From positions 1 to 10,288 of the forward strand of contig JAQIWT010001572.1 of the NCBI GenBank assembly GCA_034696485.1: a DNA stretch of 10,288 nt, read 5' to 3'. The position numbers and the translations under genes were made by a program. How positions within the stretch are numbered: the first letter of the stretch is position 1; each line of letters starts with the position of its first letter. Source of the DNA: Isohypsibius dastychi (lineage: Eukaryota; Tardigrada; Eutardigrada; Parachela; Isohypsibiidae). Shown piece after piece: positions 1 through 8,050 of this stretch. A model generated the notes under the pieces. The model saw only the letters and a program-made list of their open reading frames with translations, ran no database searches and was not told where the DNA came from.

Positions 1-805
1 TTTGAAAAACGTCGGTGCCAACGCCAAATAATTCTTTGGATGTTTCCGTGCAAGTTCGCAAATCACATTGACTGCTGCTGACTGGACTCCTTGATCGGGA
101 TCCTCCAGCTTTTCTTTCAGTCTGGTGAAACATGGGCGCAAAGCATCGGGATATTTCAGAAAGACTTTATACATCAACAAAACGGCCCGCTTGCGTACGT
201 AAGCTTTCGAGGAAGTCATGAGCGACATGGCATCATTAGCGAGATCTCGGGCCAAGTCGTTGGAAATGAAGCATGCTAATCCGCCAAGTGCGATACTTGC
301 ATCGTAAAGGTTGGGGGAGGTGATATCCTTCCGAATCATATTGGTGGTTAACATCAACACTTCCGTCTCCTCGGAAAAACTCTGGGAGGCGGCGAGATAT
401 CCGATGCGTTTGCAGGTGAATTTCGGAGAGCTCATCACTTCGATGATGTTGAATGCAGCCCATGAAACATCGTAACCCAACATCTGGAGATAAGTCAGCT
501 TCTCAATCGCGTTCATCTTGACTGCCATGTTGTCTTGCTTGAGCTCCTGCTTGATTTCGTCCAAGCACTGGGCAATGTACTTTGCCTACAAAATCGAGTG
601 TGTATTTTACCAGCAGAAGGTTCAGAATCCGAAACCAAAACAAACAGGAGAGCAGAAAAAACGAGAAATTTGAATCGATCAGGTTATCATGTTTTCGTTG
701 AAGACTTACTTCATTATCTCGGTTGTTCCTGATTCCGCGAACCAGATCAGTCAAGCTCTTGTCGAATAATCGTTCGATGTTGCCTTTCACTTTCCGAAGA
801 GCCAT
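1..805 (-). CDS. AP3D1: AP-3 complex subunit delta, N-terminal part (5' end of gene; continues beyond position 1)
   Basis: This encodes the delta large subunit of the AP-3 adaptor complex, which coats vesicles carrying cargo from endosomes or Golgi to lysosomes and lysosome-related organelles such as pigment granules (Drosophila garnet). The coding parts are 805-710 (32 codons) and 585-1 (195 codons). The frame stays open to the window edge, so 227 N-terminal residues are visible of a family protein usually near or above 1000. The start reads MALRKVKGNIERLFDKSLTD, close to the animal delta N terminus. Later landmarks are AKYIAQCLDEIKQEL after the junction, LTYLQMLGYDVSWAAFNIIE, KRIGYLAASQSF and LKYPDALRP. 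These belong to the alpha-helical HEAT/armadillo trunk that carries the Arf-binding and core-assembly surface. ATG 805-803 sits in CCACCATGG with an in-frame TAG four codons before it, so this start is firm. No stop or frameshift is seen. Identification comes from remembered homologues, but the match is dense and specific to delta rather than other adaptins. Confidence 0.95.
586..709 (-). other. AP3D1: Intron 1 of the AP-3 delta gene
   Basis: This is a 124-nt phase-0 intron. The donor is GAA|GTAAGT (intron starts at 709) and the acceptor is TTTTGTAG|GCAAAG (exon resumes at 585). It falls between the conserved RGIRNN region and AKYIAQ, where homologues are collinear, so removing it restores family homology exactly. 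The apparent open frame through the intron is a chance read-through. Confidence 0.93.
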
Positions 806-810
806 GGTGG
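802..810 (-). promoter_or_regulatory. Consensus translation-start context of AP-3 delta
   Basis: On the minus strand the start reads CCACCATGG, a full match to the animal consensus (A at -3, G at +4). With the upstream in-frame TAG it fixes the start of AP-3 delta and predicts efficient initiation. Confidence 0.8.
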
Positions 811-2168
811 ATATCTACTCAGCCTCGAGGTTTAATATCCAGAATCAGAGACGGATTTCAACTGAGAAATGCTACACAGACAGAGTAATCCCACATGCAG
901 GTATACGTTTTGATCTGAGAAGGAAATCGGTCTTCCTGTAAATCATTCCAGAAAGTGAGACAATATGGTGCAGGAATCAGACGAAACTTCAATGAAAGCA
1001 GCATGAACAGCCCGCTTTGAATTCCGATCGATACTTGCCTGAAATGACTGAAAGCTGCTGCTTAGCTGTGCTTAGCTCCCCTTCGAGGCTCCAATAAATC
1101 TTGTCATAAGTATCATTTATCCAACAAACAAGATTTGGTGGGAAGTGGGAAGGATTGCCAGATAAACAACAAATCTTGGAGTTTCACGGAAAAATGAAAA
1201 TTGACAATTATCTGCTGGTTTCGTGGTGTTCTGGTATCTTTCAAGCAGTTTTTCGAACCCCTTACTTCTTACCTTACCAGTAGCCGGTTTACCAGAGCCA
1301 CATCAGTATTTCGCGTGACCTCTCTGTTTACTGTGGAGCTGCGTTGCACGGGCGTATCTTTGTTGCAGCGGGAAGGGTGACCTTTTTCTCGTTTCCAATA
1401 TCTGGAGTGCTGCTACAGTGTGGAGCAAGACTGGCCGCTAAGAAAACCTTTGCGCAGCGTCCCCAGTGTTTGGTCGGGTCTCGTTCATGAATGCATGTTC
1501 GCTGTTCTGAACTGGTCCTCTGATTCCACACAAACCACTACGAATGGTCAATTTTAGATTTCGAAACGGGAGACCGGATGCACGTAGTTACCGAAGTGCC
1601 CGAAACAAACCTTGCCCAAGTAAATGAAGCCCAAGCAACAGAAGCCCAGGCGGACCCATAATTCCGATTGCGGATCCTATTAAAAGTGGATTTTTTGCCC
1701 AATGGCATTTTGAAAGAGCCACTTCAAAAGAACTTTGAACTTTGGGCTTCTGTCTCCGAGCAATTCGGTATCGATACCTGCTTCCAAGTAAAAAGTCCTT
1801 GTTTTCAAGAGGTTCCGTGAAACAACAGGATACCTTTTGATCCTTCTCGAAACCAAGAATCTGCCACTAGGGGTACATATTTCAGGGACCGTTCGAACAG
1901 AATCCCTTGGATCTTAGGGTTTTCGAATATCACTGTGTACATTTTCAGCCAATGTCTACTCCGTCAGTGGACTTGAAAACGGATGTGGCTTCCGCAGGCC
2001 CACGGATTACATGTTTATTTGCTTTTATCACGAATGTCTCTTGCACATGATTGGGTCATCGAATATTATCCGACTTCGAGATTACTCTTTCAATAAACTT
2101 TATGAGCCTCACTCAAACAGATTTCACAAAAATCTTGAATACAACATCATCTCCAAACAAAACTGAAA
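806..2168. other. Spacer between the AP-3 delta and D2-like receptor genes
   Basis: This 1363-nt stretch lies downstream of the receptor stop and upstream of the AP-3 delta start, both genes being on the minus strand. It must hold the receptor 3' UTR at its right end and the AP-3 delta 5' UTR and promoter at its left end. Apart from the poly(A) signal near 2014, I see no convincing gene, TATA box or repeat. Reading frames here are short, and a partial direct repeat of TGCTTAGCT near 1060-1078 is too small to interpret. Confidence 0.6.
2014..2019 (-). terminator. Probable polyadenylation signal of the D2-like receptor gene
   Basis: TTTATT on the plus strand is AATAAA on the minus strand, 150 nt past the receptor stop codon. 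It is the only exact AATAAA I found on that strand between the receptor stop and the AP-3 delta start, so it is the best candidate for 3' end formation. Confidence 0.55.
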
Positions 2169-2389
2169 TCAGCTGTACTTTTTGGTGCATTTGAGCACGT
2201 TTAAAAACGCTTTGCGAAACTCTTCGTTGAAGACAGTGTAAATAACCGGATTCATGAAAGAGTTTCCGTATCCGAGCCAGGTCGTCACCATAAACACGGT
2301 TGGACCTGGTAGTGGCAAATGCAGTTTGTCCAATATCGCATTCACCATATTCGCAGTAAAAAAAGGCATCCAACAGGCAAGAAATACAC
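2169..2389 (-). CDS. Dop2R: D2-like receptor exon 5: TM6, TM7 and short C-terminal tail
   Basis: This 221-nt terminal exon follows the acceptor TTGATTGCAG|GTGTAT and ends at TGA 2171-2169. It encodes CWMPFF of TM6, [10 protein letters not shown] and NPVIY of TM7, then helix 8 (FNEEFRKAF). A tail of about a dozen residues has C653 as a possible palmitoylation site. Confidence 0.95.
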
Positions 2390-5300
2390 CTGCAATCAAA
2401 TTTCCGGGGTTAAGTAGCTCCATTAGTCTCGAGATAATTTGATTCGTGGAAACAGCAAGTCACTTCCGCCAGCTCAATTTGATTTCAATAAGGAAACCTT
2501 ACCTAGTACGATTGCTAAGGTTTTGGTCGCTTTGCGTTCCCGTTGAGCTAATTGCTTTTCGCGAGATTTCATCGATCTCCGATGGTCCTTGGGCTTGACC
2601 TTTTTGGTCACATGGTTATTTTTCGATAAAAGGCCAACTCCGTTTTCAGCAGACGGAGTAAGCGGTGCAGTGGCAGCCTTAACCGTCAGAAACCTCGCGG
2701 TTTTCTTCTTAGGAGCAACGCGATCTTGGGAGTCAGTGTCGGGGCTGACGAGAACTTCATCAACGTCAACGACGACGCAGTTGTCCACACCCAGCGAATC
2801 TTTCCTTTTTGGTTCGCTCTCCGTTGGACTGGTCACATCAATACCCCCAGGAGGTGTGCTCTGCTGACCAGAGTCCATGTCGATGTCTTCAATATCGTCA
2901 CCACCATTGACCAAGAAGCTTGTGCTGGTGTTTGGACCAGCTGACTTAGCCACGGGGACAACGGGTGCTGCTTGACTGGGCTTACGCCAACTGGTTTCGG
3001 TCAGCGGAATGGGGGTGGTTGAAGATGGGGCCCTTGAGTTTGATACGAATGAGTTGTGGTTGGCTGCTGGACCACGTGAGGATTTGGCCTTCTTTGCACG
3101 TTGGCGAATCGCACCGAATATCCTCCAGTACAGGTAGATCATCAGAATACATGGAATGAAGAAAGAACTGAGCGAGCTGTAGATGATGAAATCGGAATTG
3201 TAGAACATGCAGACATTGGCCTCGCGAATCGTGTTGATCCCTGGTGTGTTCAAACCTGAAAAACAGCACGTTCGGAAATCTGGTTCTTTGCTGACAGTAA
3301 ACGTTCTAACCGAGTATCATCGGAAGTCCTATCGTGCAGCTGACGGCCCACACAACGCAGATAGTTACCACGACTCGCCGATGGTTTTTGTGGCGTGCGT
3401 ATTTGAGTGGCTTTGTAACCGCGATATATCTGGAAGGAAATGAAGAAATGTTACAAAAAGTGACTTGCCGTCGCGCACCACCAATTATCTACATCACGCA
3501 AACTCCATTTATTTTGGGGAACGCACGCTCAGATTAACACATAATTTCCATACACTAGAACCAGCTTGATCGATTCGAGCTTTTTACGGAACGCTCGGTA
3601 TTGTAAATTCAACAAAAAAATGGATTTTCCAGGGGGGTGCGAAAACGAATGATCAATGCGTCTGAAAAATGATCTTGACACTCGCCAATCACCAATCGAC
3701 ATGCACCGTACGGACATGGCCCTGACGTAATTCAACATGACCGGAAGTCAATTGGGAAAATTGTGTGGGTAAACAATAACTCTCAATCGGGCTCTTCACG
3801 CGGAACCAGTTCGGACAGAACTCTGGCGTAAGCGATCGCTCATCGAGCTGCTATTCTGCTCTTCGTCTCCCCATGTTACACACACTGCCGTGCATTGTTG
3901 ACTTGCATTTTTGACAGCATATGTCCGACTGAATTACGCAACGACTGCTCTGAGAAAATGCAGAGATCTGAAGTGCTTCCAACTTGTTCCTCAAATACGC
4001 TCCCGCTACTGACAGAAACAACTTTCGAACATACAGTACTGCTGTACATATTTCGACGCTACATTTCCTCTGATTATGCTAGCAACGAGATCCGATGAAT
4101 TCTATGGACAAGAAACTGCAGCTATGAAAGATTTGAAAATAAAGGTCGACCCAGTAGTCGTCATTTCGTGGTGAACAACAGCCTCATTCTCTTTTAATTG
4201 ACCTGTTCGATGTTTTGTAAGCAAGCCCACTCACTACCTCCGCATACGAGTCTCTCGGGGCAACGTCGGTGCGACTGACAACAGATTGGCAACATGTAAA
4301 CTTCCTTCGGGGAAGCTCATTCTTTTCTTCCGTACATCCATACTCTCAGCGGATTCATTTCCGTTTCGTTATCTGTTTCAAATGGTAGTTTTGTTTGAAT
4401 CGGTCTCTGTTGGAAAGGATTCTAACCGAATTGTTTTGTCATTCCACGGAAAAGGTCGCCGTGGAGAGCACCAAGGGCGCGTTTTTGAACTTGAAAAAGG
4501 ATCCTTTGTTATCTTTCGGGGATTCTAATTTCCTAGATTGTCGGCTCTTCCCATGACTTCCGGTCTGTGGAAGCTCAAAGTGGTGAGGCAGACTGTTTCT
4601 CGAAACTGGGCTGGGGAAATATAATTGGTGCTCCCATTGACCTTCCTCCGCCATGCGGGCTGAAAATCGCCTGCATTTCAATCCCTTTCAACTTGGTTAT
4701 GGATCATTCAGTCAATTACTAGGGAAAATTGGTCCGTGATCACGGAAGGCTTGAATTTCTGCCTCTGGCAAATTATCGTGAAAAGGTTGTCGGACTGCAA
4801 CCAGAGCGAGCCGATCCCTTCCTGTACCCTTACAAATCCGGCGCAAAGTGAATTTTAAATATTGAAAAGAAAATGATTACAATTTCTTGGAAGATAATTT
4901 TAATTAGGTCTGAACGGAAAAGAGGCCCATATATTCAGAAAACTGCATGAGAAACCATCTAAATAAGTGCACATATTTACCCGAGGAACATATTCTTGCA
5001 AAACAGTTCACACATTCTTTTTTTCTCACCTGTCAATACTGATGGCCGTAAGGTTGAAAATTGAGCACGTGCTGGCAATGACATCGGTGGCCACCCAAGT
5101 GTCACACATGGCATCGCCGAGAGACCATTGGTTACCGTTAACCTGCAGAGGAACGGATTTGCAAATCACCATTCAAAACATGGACACTTCTGGCATTTCT
5201 TGTTAGTTTATAAATAAATGTCTGCAGTACTGTAGTGTAGACCGGGAAAAAGCTGTCTTTGGGTATTTGTGCTAATTTTGATTTTGGATTTGCACGCTAC

Positions 5301-6700
5301 GTAGTACTGTATAGATTATTTTCATCAGCTCGAAAAAAACTTGATACTCTTCTCCAATTATTACCTCACTATGGTTGTCTGCATTTTTGCAGACGGAAAT
5401 TGAAAACTGAAATCCACAAGCAATTCTCGGGATCGAGATTAAATAATTCAAATTCGATTTGTCCCCGCACTCGATTTTTGATGGGAAAAGTGAAACGTGA
5501 TACAATTTATAATGAGTTTTCCGAAATTAGCTCTCATCGTGACAGATGCAAAAGCCAGAGTATATCAATTTTTGAAGTACCAATTTCATGACTTGCTGGC
5601 TGTCTAATTTTTGATTCGAGCACGGCATTCATTCAGAAATACCTGGCAATTGATTCTTCGATCTGACCAGTCAATAAAGATGATTCGATTACACATTTAA
5701 GTTGCATTTATTACTCTCTTCAAAACGTGACATGACTGTCGTTCTTTCAACCAAATTCTAAGCCGGTTTGGGTCAATAGTAGCGTGTTTAGCTTTCCCAT
5801 GTATAAACCAGCTATTAGTTAGACGTCACACTTCCACAGTGACTCCCTTATCGAAAATGAAGCCGGTGATTAATTGGGACTTTTTCACTGAAAAAAAGAC
5901 TCATCCGGAAAAACTCATCTATCACTAACCTCAATGTACACGGCAAAAGGCATCACAGCAGCAGCGACTAGAAGGTCCGCACAGGCCAAGCTGACAATAA
6001 AATAGTTTGTGGCAGTTTGGAGGGATCGCTCGCGAAAGACACTGATTATAACCAAAGTATTTCCGAAAATGGTCAGTACAGGGAAAAGGAGTAGGATAAG
6101 TGCCCAGTAATTCCGCTCAATGTCCGCGTTGGATTCATATGCACTCGAGTTTGTGCTATTCGAGTCGGATAAATCCAGACCCCCAGCTGAAAACGTCACA
6201 CCGGGCAGATATGTGATATTCTGAAAAAGTCTAGCGACGACATCGGCTGTCGTGAAGACCATATCGTCCGAGGACTCGAAACCGTATCCGAATGTGGTTT
6301 GCGGGTTCTCCGATGATGTGAAATTCGCGTCTGCTGAAGCGGAAACAGTGGAGGAATAAAAGAGCTCGGAAAATGACGACGAGACGTCGGTAGTTGTGGC
6401 GGGGCTGGTTGTGCTCGAGTGCACAGCCCCTTGCGTGCTGTTGGTTGGCTCTGGTTGGGGTTCGTCGATTGTCTCGTTCTCTTTGAGCTGGCGTATCCAT
6501 TGTGGGAAGAATAATTCGCGCAGGATGGATAGGGCTTTGAACATTTCTTCATAAGATGAGAGTGTGCTGTTGAAGTTCGATTCATCAAGGTCAGCGGTTT
6601 CATTGGCCGACGTTACCCAAGTGAAGACCTGCCCGGAAAAGCAGATGAGGATCAAGGTCAACAGGCGTAGGACCCCCTGTAAACACACAATATCATTCAT
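2169..6700 (-). CDS. Dop2R: D2-like dopamine receptor (class A GPCR), complete five-exon gene
   Basis: This is a Gi/o-type dopamine receptor of neuronal plasma membranes; coupling and ligand are inferred from the family. Exons 6700-5930, 5142-5030, 3429-3311, 3255-2503 and 2389-2169 total 1977 nt, giving 658 residues. The order is: signal peptide (about 1-32), a Ser/Thr-rich ectodomain to about 196 with eight N-glycosylation sequons, TM1 198-222, TM2 232-255, TM3 269-293, TM4 313-334, TM5 357-381, a long third intracellular loop (about 385-573), TM6 579-602 and TM7 614-637, and a short tail ending CTKKYS. Landmarks are N214 (1.50), D242 (2.50), C270 paired with C350, amine-binding D277 (3.32), DRY 294-296, W322 (4.50), catechol-binding S361, S362 and S365 (TM5), E574 (6.30), CWMPFF 591-596 and NPVIY 632-636. 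The long loop 3 with a very short tail is typical of D2-like, Gi-linked amine receptors. [18 protein letters not shown] and [11 protein letters not shown] resemble insect Dop2R. The first exon may be longer or different (see the start entry). Another D2-like paralogue cannot be excluded. Confidence 0.93.
2390..2502 (-). other. Intron 4 of the D2-like receptor gene
   Basis: This 113-nt phase-1 intron inside TM6 runs from GTAAGG to TTTGATTGCAG and splits the codon of G586. Splicing joins AIVLG to [10 protein letters not shown], as in homologues. Confidence 0.92.
2503..3255 (-). CDS. Dop2R: D2-like receptor exon 4: extracellular loop 2, TM5, intracellular loop 3
   Basis: This 753-nt exon encodes residues 336-585 plus split glycines at both ends. 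The acceptor is CTGTTTTTCAG|GTTTGAAC and the donor is CTAG|GTAAGG. It contains the disulfide C350, the TM5 serines S361, S362 and S365, and the whole third intracellular loop. That loop is polar: a basic start ([10 protein letters not shown]), a Pro/Ser/Thr-rich stretch, an acidic middle rich in Asp with a VVVDVDE segment, and a basic end leading into [13 protein letters not shown]. Basic-flanked Ser/Thr sites ([14 protein letters not shown]) are possible kinase targets. Confidence 0.94.
3256..3310 (-). other. Intron 3 of the D2-like receptor gene (55 nt)
   Basis: This very short phase-1 intron runs from GTTAGA to GCTGTTTTTCAG and splits G335 between TM4 and extracellular loop 2. Its length is not a multiple of three, so retention would shift the frame. 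Confidence 0.92.
3311..3429 (-). CDS. Dop2R: D2-like receptor exon 3: intracellular loop 2 and TM4
   Basis: This 119-nt exon runs from the last base of R295 to the first base of G335. The acceptor is TTCCTTCCAG|ATATATC and the donor is CTCG|GTTAGA. It begins [15 protein letters not shown], the D2-like second intracellular loop, followed by TM4 with W322. Confidence 0.94.
3430..5029 (-). other. Intron 2 of the D2-like receptor gene (1600 nt)
   Basis: This is the longest intron in the window, from GTGAGA to TTCCTTCCAG, in phase 2 within the DRY codon. Short open frames inside it on both strands (longest about 80 codons) have no recognisable domain and no splice support. Apart from a 14-bp palindrome at 4733-4746, I see no repeat, RNA gene or nested gene. 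Confidence 0.88.
4733..4746. repeat. Perfect 14-bp palindrome in receptor intron 2
   Basis: TCCGTGATCACGGA reads the same on both strands. It could be a dimeric factor site or a chance occurrence; no function is claimed. Confidence 0.6.
5030..5142 (-). CDS. Dop2R: D2-like receptor exon 2: extracellular loop 1 and TM3
   Basis: This 113-nt exon encodes residues 258-294 plus two bases of R295. The acceptor is CTCTGCAG|GTTAAC and the donor is GACAG|GTGAGA (phase 2), which splits the arginine codon of the DRY motif. It holds the loop-anchoring C270 and the amine-binding D277 within [13 protein letters not shown]. Confidence 0.94.
5143..5929 (-). other. Intron 1 of the D2-like receptor gene (787 nt)
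   Basis: This phase-0 intron follows TM2, from GTTAGT to CTCTGCAG. It is AT-rich. A 110-codon plus-strand open frame (5259-5591) lies within it, but has no recognisable motif and looks accidental. No other structure was seen. Confidence 0.88.
5930..6700 (-). CDS. Dop2R: D2-like receptor exon 1: signal peptide, ectodomain, TM1, TM2
   Basis: It carries 257 codons ending TACATTGAG|GTTAGT, a phase-0 donor just after TM2. ATG 6700-6698 has A at -3 and is the only in-frame ATG after an upstream TAA near 6838. The first 30 residues have a hydrophobic core (LLTLILICF), consistent with a signal peptide. Sequons start at residues 33, 44, 75, 87, 126, 161, 181 and 184. Caveat: TGTTTACAG ending at 6677 is a good splice acceptor, so residues 1-8 could be intronic, with the true start in an upstream exon. 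Confidence 0.85.
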
Positions 6701-7049
6701 TGTTCTGGTGTGAGACTTCAACGAAAGATTGTGTTTACGAGATCGATAAGAGTTTTCTCTCCATTTTAATGACCTTGTGGTTTGAAAAGAGTGATCTTTG
6801 GTGTTGGCGTGCAGAATGTGCCACCACTTAATTATTTATTAGTCTTCTGGCTTTCCGAAATAACTAAATAATCGACTTCAGACTCCCACCGATCGCGCCA
6901 TTTGGCAAACGATAAATACGGGGTGTTTTGTTGTCTCTGTGGTCCTGACTGTTGGTTCCCTCTCATGTTCGCTGATAATTTATGACATCGCTGCGACAGA
7001 TGCTAACTTTCCGTTGCAAACATATTGAGAGCTCTAAATCAAGTGTTGG
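6701..7049. other. Region upstream of the receptor start
   Basis: This should contain the receptor 5' UTR or an upstream 5' exon, and perhaps its promoter. The receptor frame stays open from a TAA near 6838 down to the ATG but has no earlier ATG. There is no clear TATA box. An AT-rich patch lies at 6828-6870. Confidence 0.4.
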
Positions 7050-7526
7050 ATGACTTGGAAGGACTACAAGAAGGCGCGAATTGACCTTCTGGAGATGTAA
7101 GTGACCCCGAGCTCGATGATCAATCGATTCGGTTTAACTTCTGTGAGCCCCGCTGCCCCCTTGATATTGATCCATTTAATTATCTGAGCAACTTTTCAAC
7201 TTGCTCATCAATCAAACCACCCATCCAGATTCCTTTTAACCCATCCAAATCTTGGAGTACAACTGGCACTCAAGCACGTGCGAGCGAGTGGTTTTGGCAA
7301 ACACTGGAGTTATATCTGCCATTCATTCACTGGTCCCATGAGACCACCCTATCCCATGCGAATTCAAAGGTCAAGGGAAGTTTTTTCGAGAATGAAACCT
7401 GAAGTATGGTCGTTTATGATGTTGGTGTCACGAGATCTTGTTCTCTTGAGAAATCAAGCGGAAGATATTGACGGAATGAAACCGTACGTCTTTTATGCTA
7501 TTTTGGGAAAGGGGGATAATTTGTGA
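7050..7526 (+). CDS. Possible small two-exon gene, hypothetical protein of 114 residues
   Basis: This is a model only, and I do not recognise the product. Exon 1 (7050-7096) starts MTWKDYKKARIDLLE and ends AT|GTAAGT, a strong donor. An in-frame TAA lies a few codons before the ATG, which has a poor context (T at -3). Exon 2 (7229-7526) follows CCCATCCAG and stays open for 98 codons to TGA 7524-7526. The total is 345 nt, exactly 115 codons with the stop. The predicted protein is basic and has no signal peptide, clear membrane segment or known motif. An AATAAA begins 27 bases past the stop, as expected for a 3' end. It would be transcribed away from the receptor gene and could share an upstream region with it. 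Open frames of this length occur by chance in such DNA, so the case rests on the donor, frame and poly(A) signal together. Confidence 0.25.
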
Positions 7527-7553
7527 TATAGGTTCTGGCTAATCTTTGTCATA

Positions 7554-7559
7554 AATAAA
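7554..7559 (+). terminator. AATAAA, possible poly(A) signal for the 7050-7526 model
   Basis: An exact AATAAA on the plus strand begins 27 bases after the TGA of the hypothetical gene, followed by T-rich sequence. It has meaning only if that gene is real. Confidence 0.25.
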
Positions 7560-7767
7560 CAGTTTGACAAGCAACGCAATAATTTATCGTTTTTCCTTTC
7601 CGCTCCTGATGATTTCAGAGGAACAGAGCGACGCACTTTGATGGGAGCAAGATGATGTGAAGTGCGCTTTTCCCCGATCCCCTCTGCGAGCCTCTTTGTC
7701 AATGAGAAATCAATACTCAAGCTTGTACTGAAGAGCATTGATGACTGCTTATAAAAACATCACAAAA

Positions 7768-7780
7768 GGCATATTATGCC
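7768..7780. repeat. Short perfect inverted repeat
   Basis: GGCATA and TATGCC flank a single central T. The 6-bp arms are too short to suggest a function alone; the repeat lies just past the stop of the minus-strand exon candidate at 7803. Confidence 0.4.
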
Positions 7781-7802
7781 CATAAAAGCAAGCAAAGGTT
7801 CA

Positions 7803-8050
7803 TCATACAACAAGAGTGGCACCTAGCGAATTCTCACTGTGAATTCTACCCAGAGGTTCACCCACATACAATTTTTTGTCGCACAAATAGATCGTCAGGC
7901 TGTTGGGGGCCTGTTGATGCACATGAATTTTAGAAACAACAAAATCTTGATCTCCAAGATCAGAAGGATGGATTCTAAAATTTCGCTGTGTACCGCATAG
8001 CGTCTTCCTTCGGAATCTGACCGTAAGCGATGTTTGGTCAATAATGCTTT
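7803..8050 (-). CDS. Possible terminal exon of an unidentified minus-strand gene
   Basis: This is a weak candidate. On the minus strand, TTTGTTTTGGTTGTGTAG is a good acceptor. The frame after it stays open for about 82 codons to TGA 7805-7803. It reads DQTSLTVRFRRKTLC, then NSLTIYLCDKKLYVGEPLGR, and ends GATLVV. The alternation of polar and hydrophobic residues resembles beta-strands of a folded domain, but I recognise no family. If real, the preceding exon must end with one base of a split codon. A possible donor is TTCG|GTGAGA near 8536-8537, which keeps the frame, but the sequence before it is not convincing. No AATAAA was found close downstream. It may instead be an accidental open frame or a relic. 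Confidence 0.25.

Noticed and set aside
2589-3159. Overlapping plus-strand open frames opposite receptor exon 4
   Set aside because: They are antisense shadows of a GC-richer coding exon whose minus-strand frame is clearly the real one.
5259-5591. 110-codon plus-strand open frame inside receptor intron 1
   Set aside because: It is AT-rich with no recognisable motif and no splice or poly(A) support. One or two frames of this length are expected by chance.
6196-6603. 135- and 89-codon minus-strand frames overlapping receptor exon 1
   Set aside because: These are alternative frames of the Ser/Thr-rich ectodomain, without homology or a plausible start. The GPCR frame explains the region.
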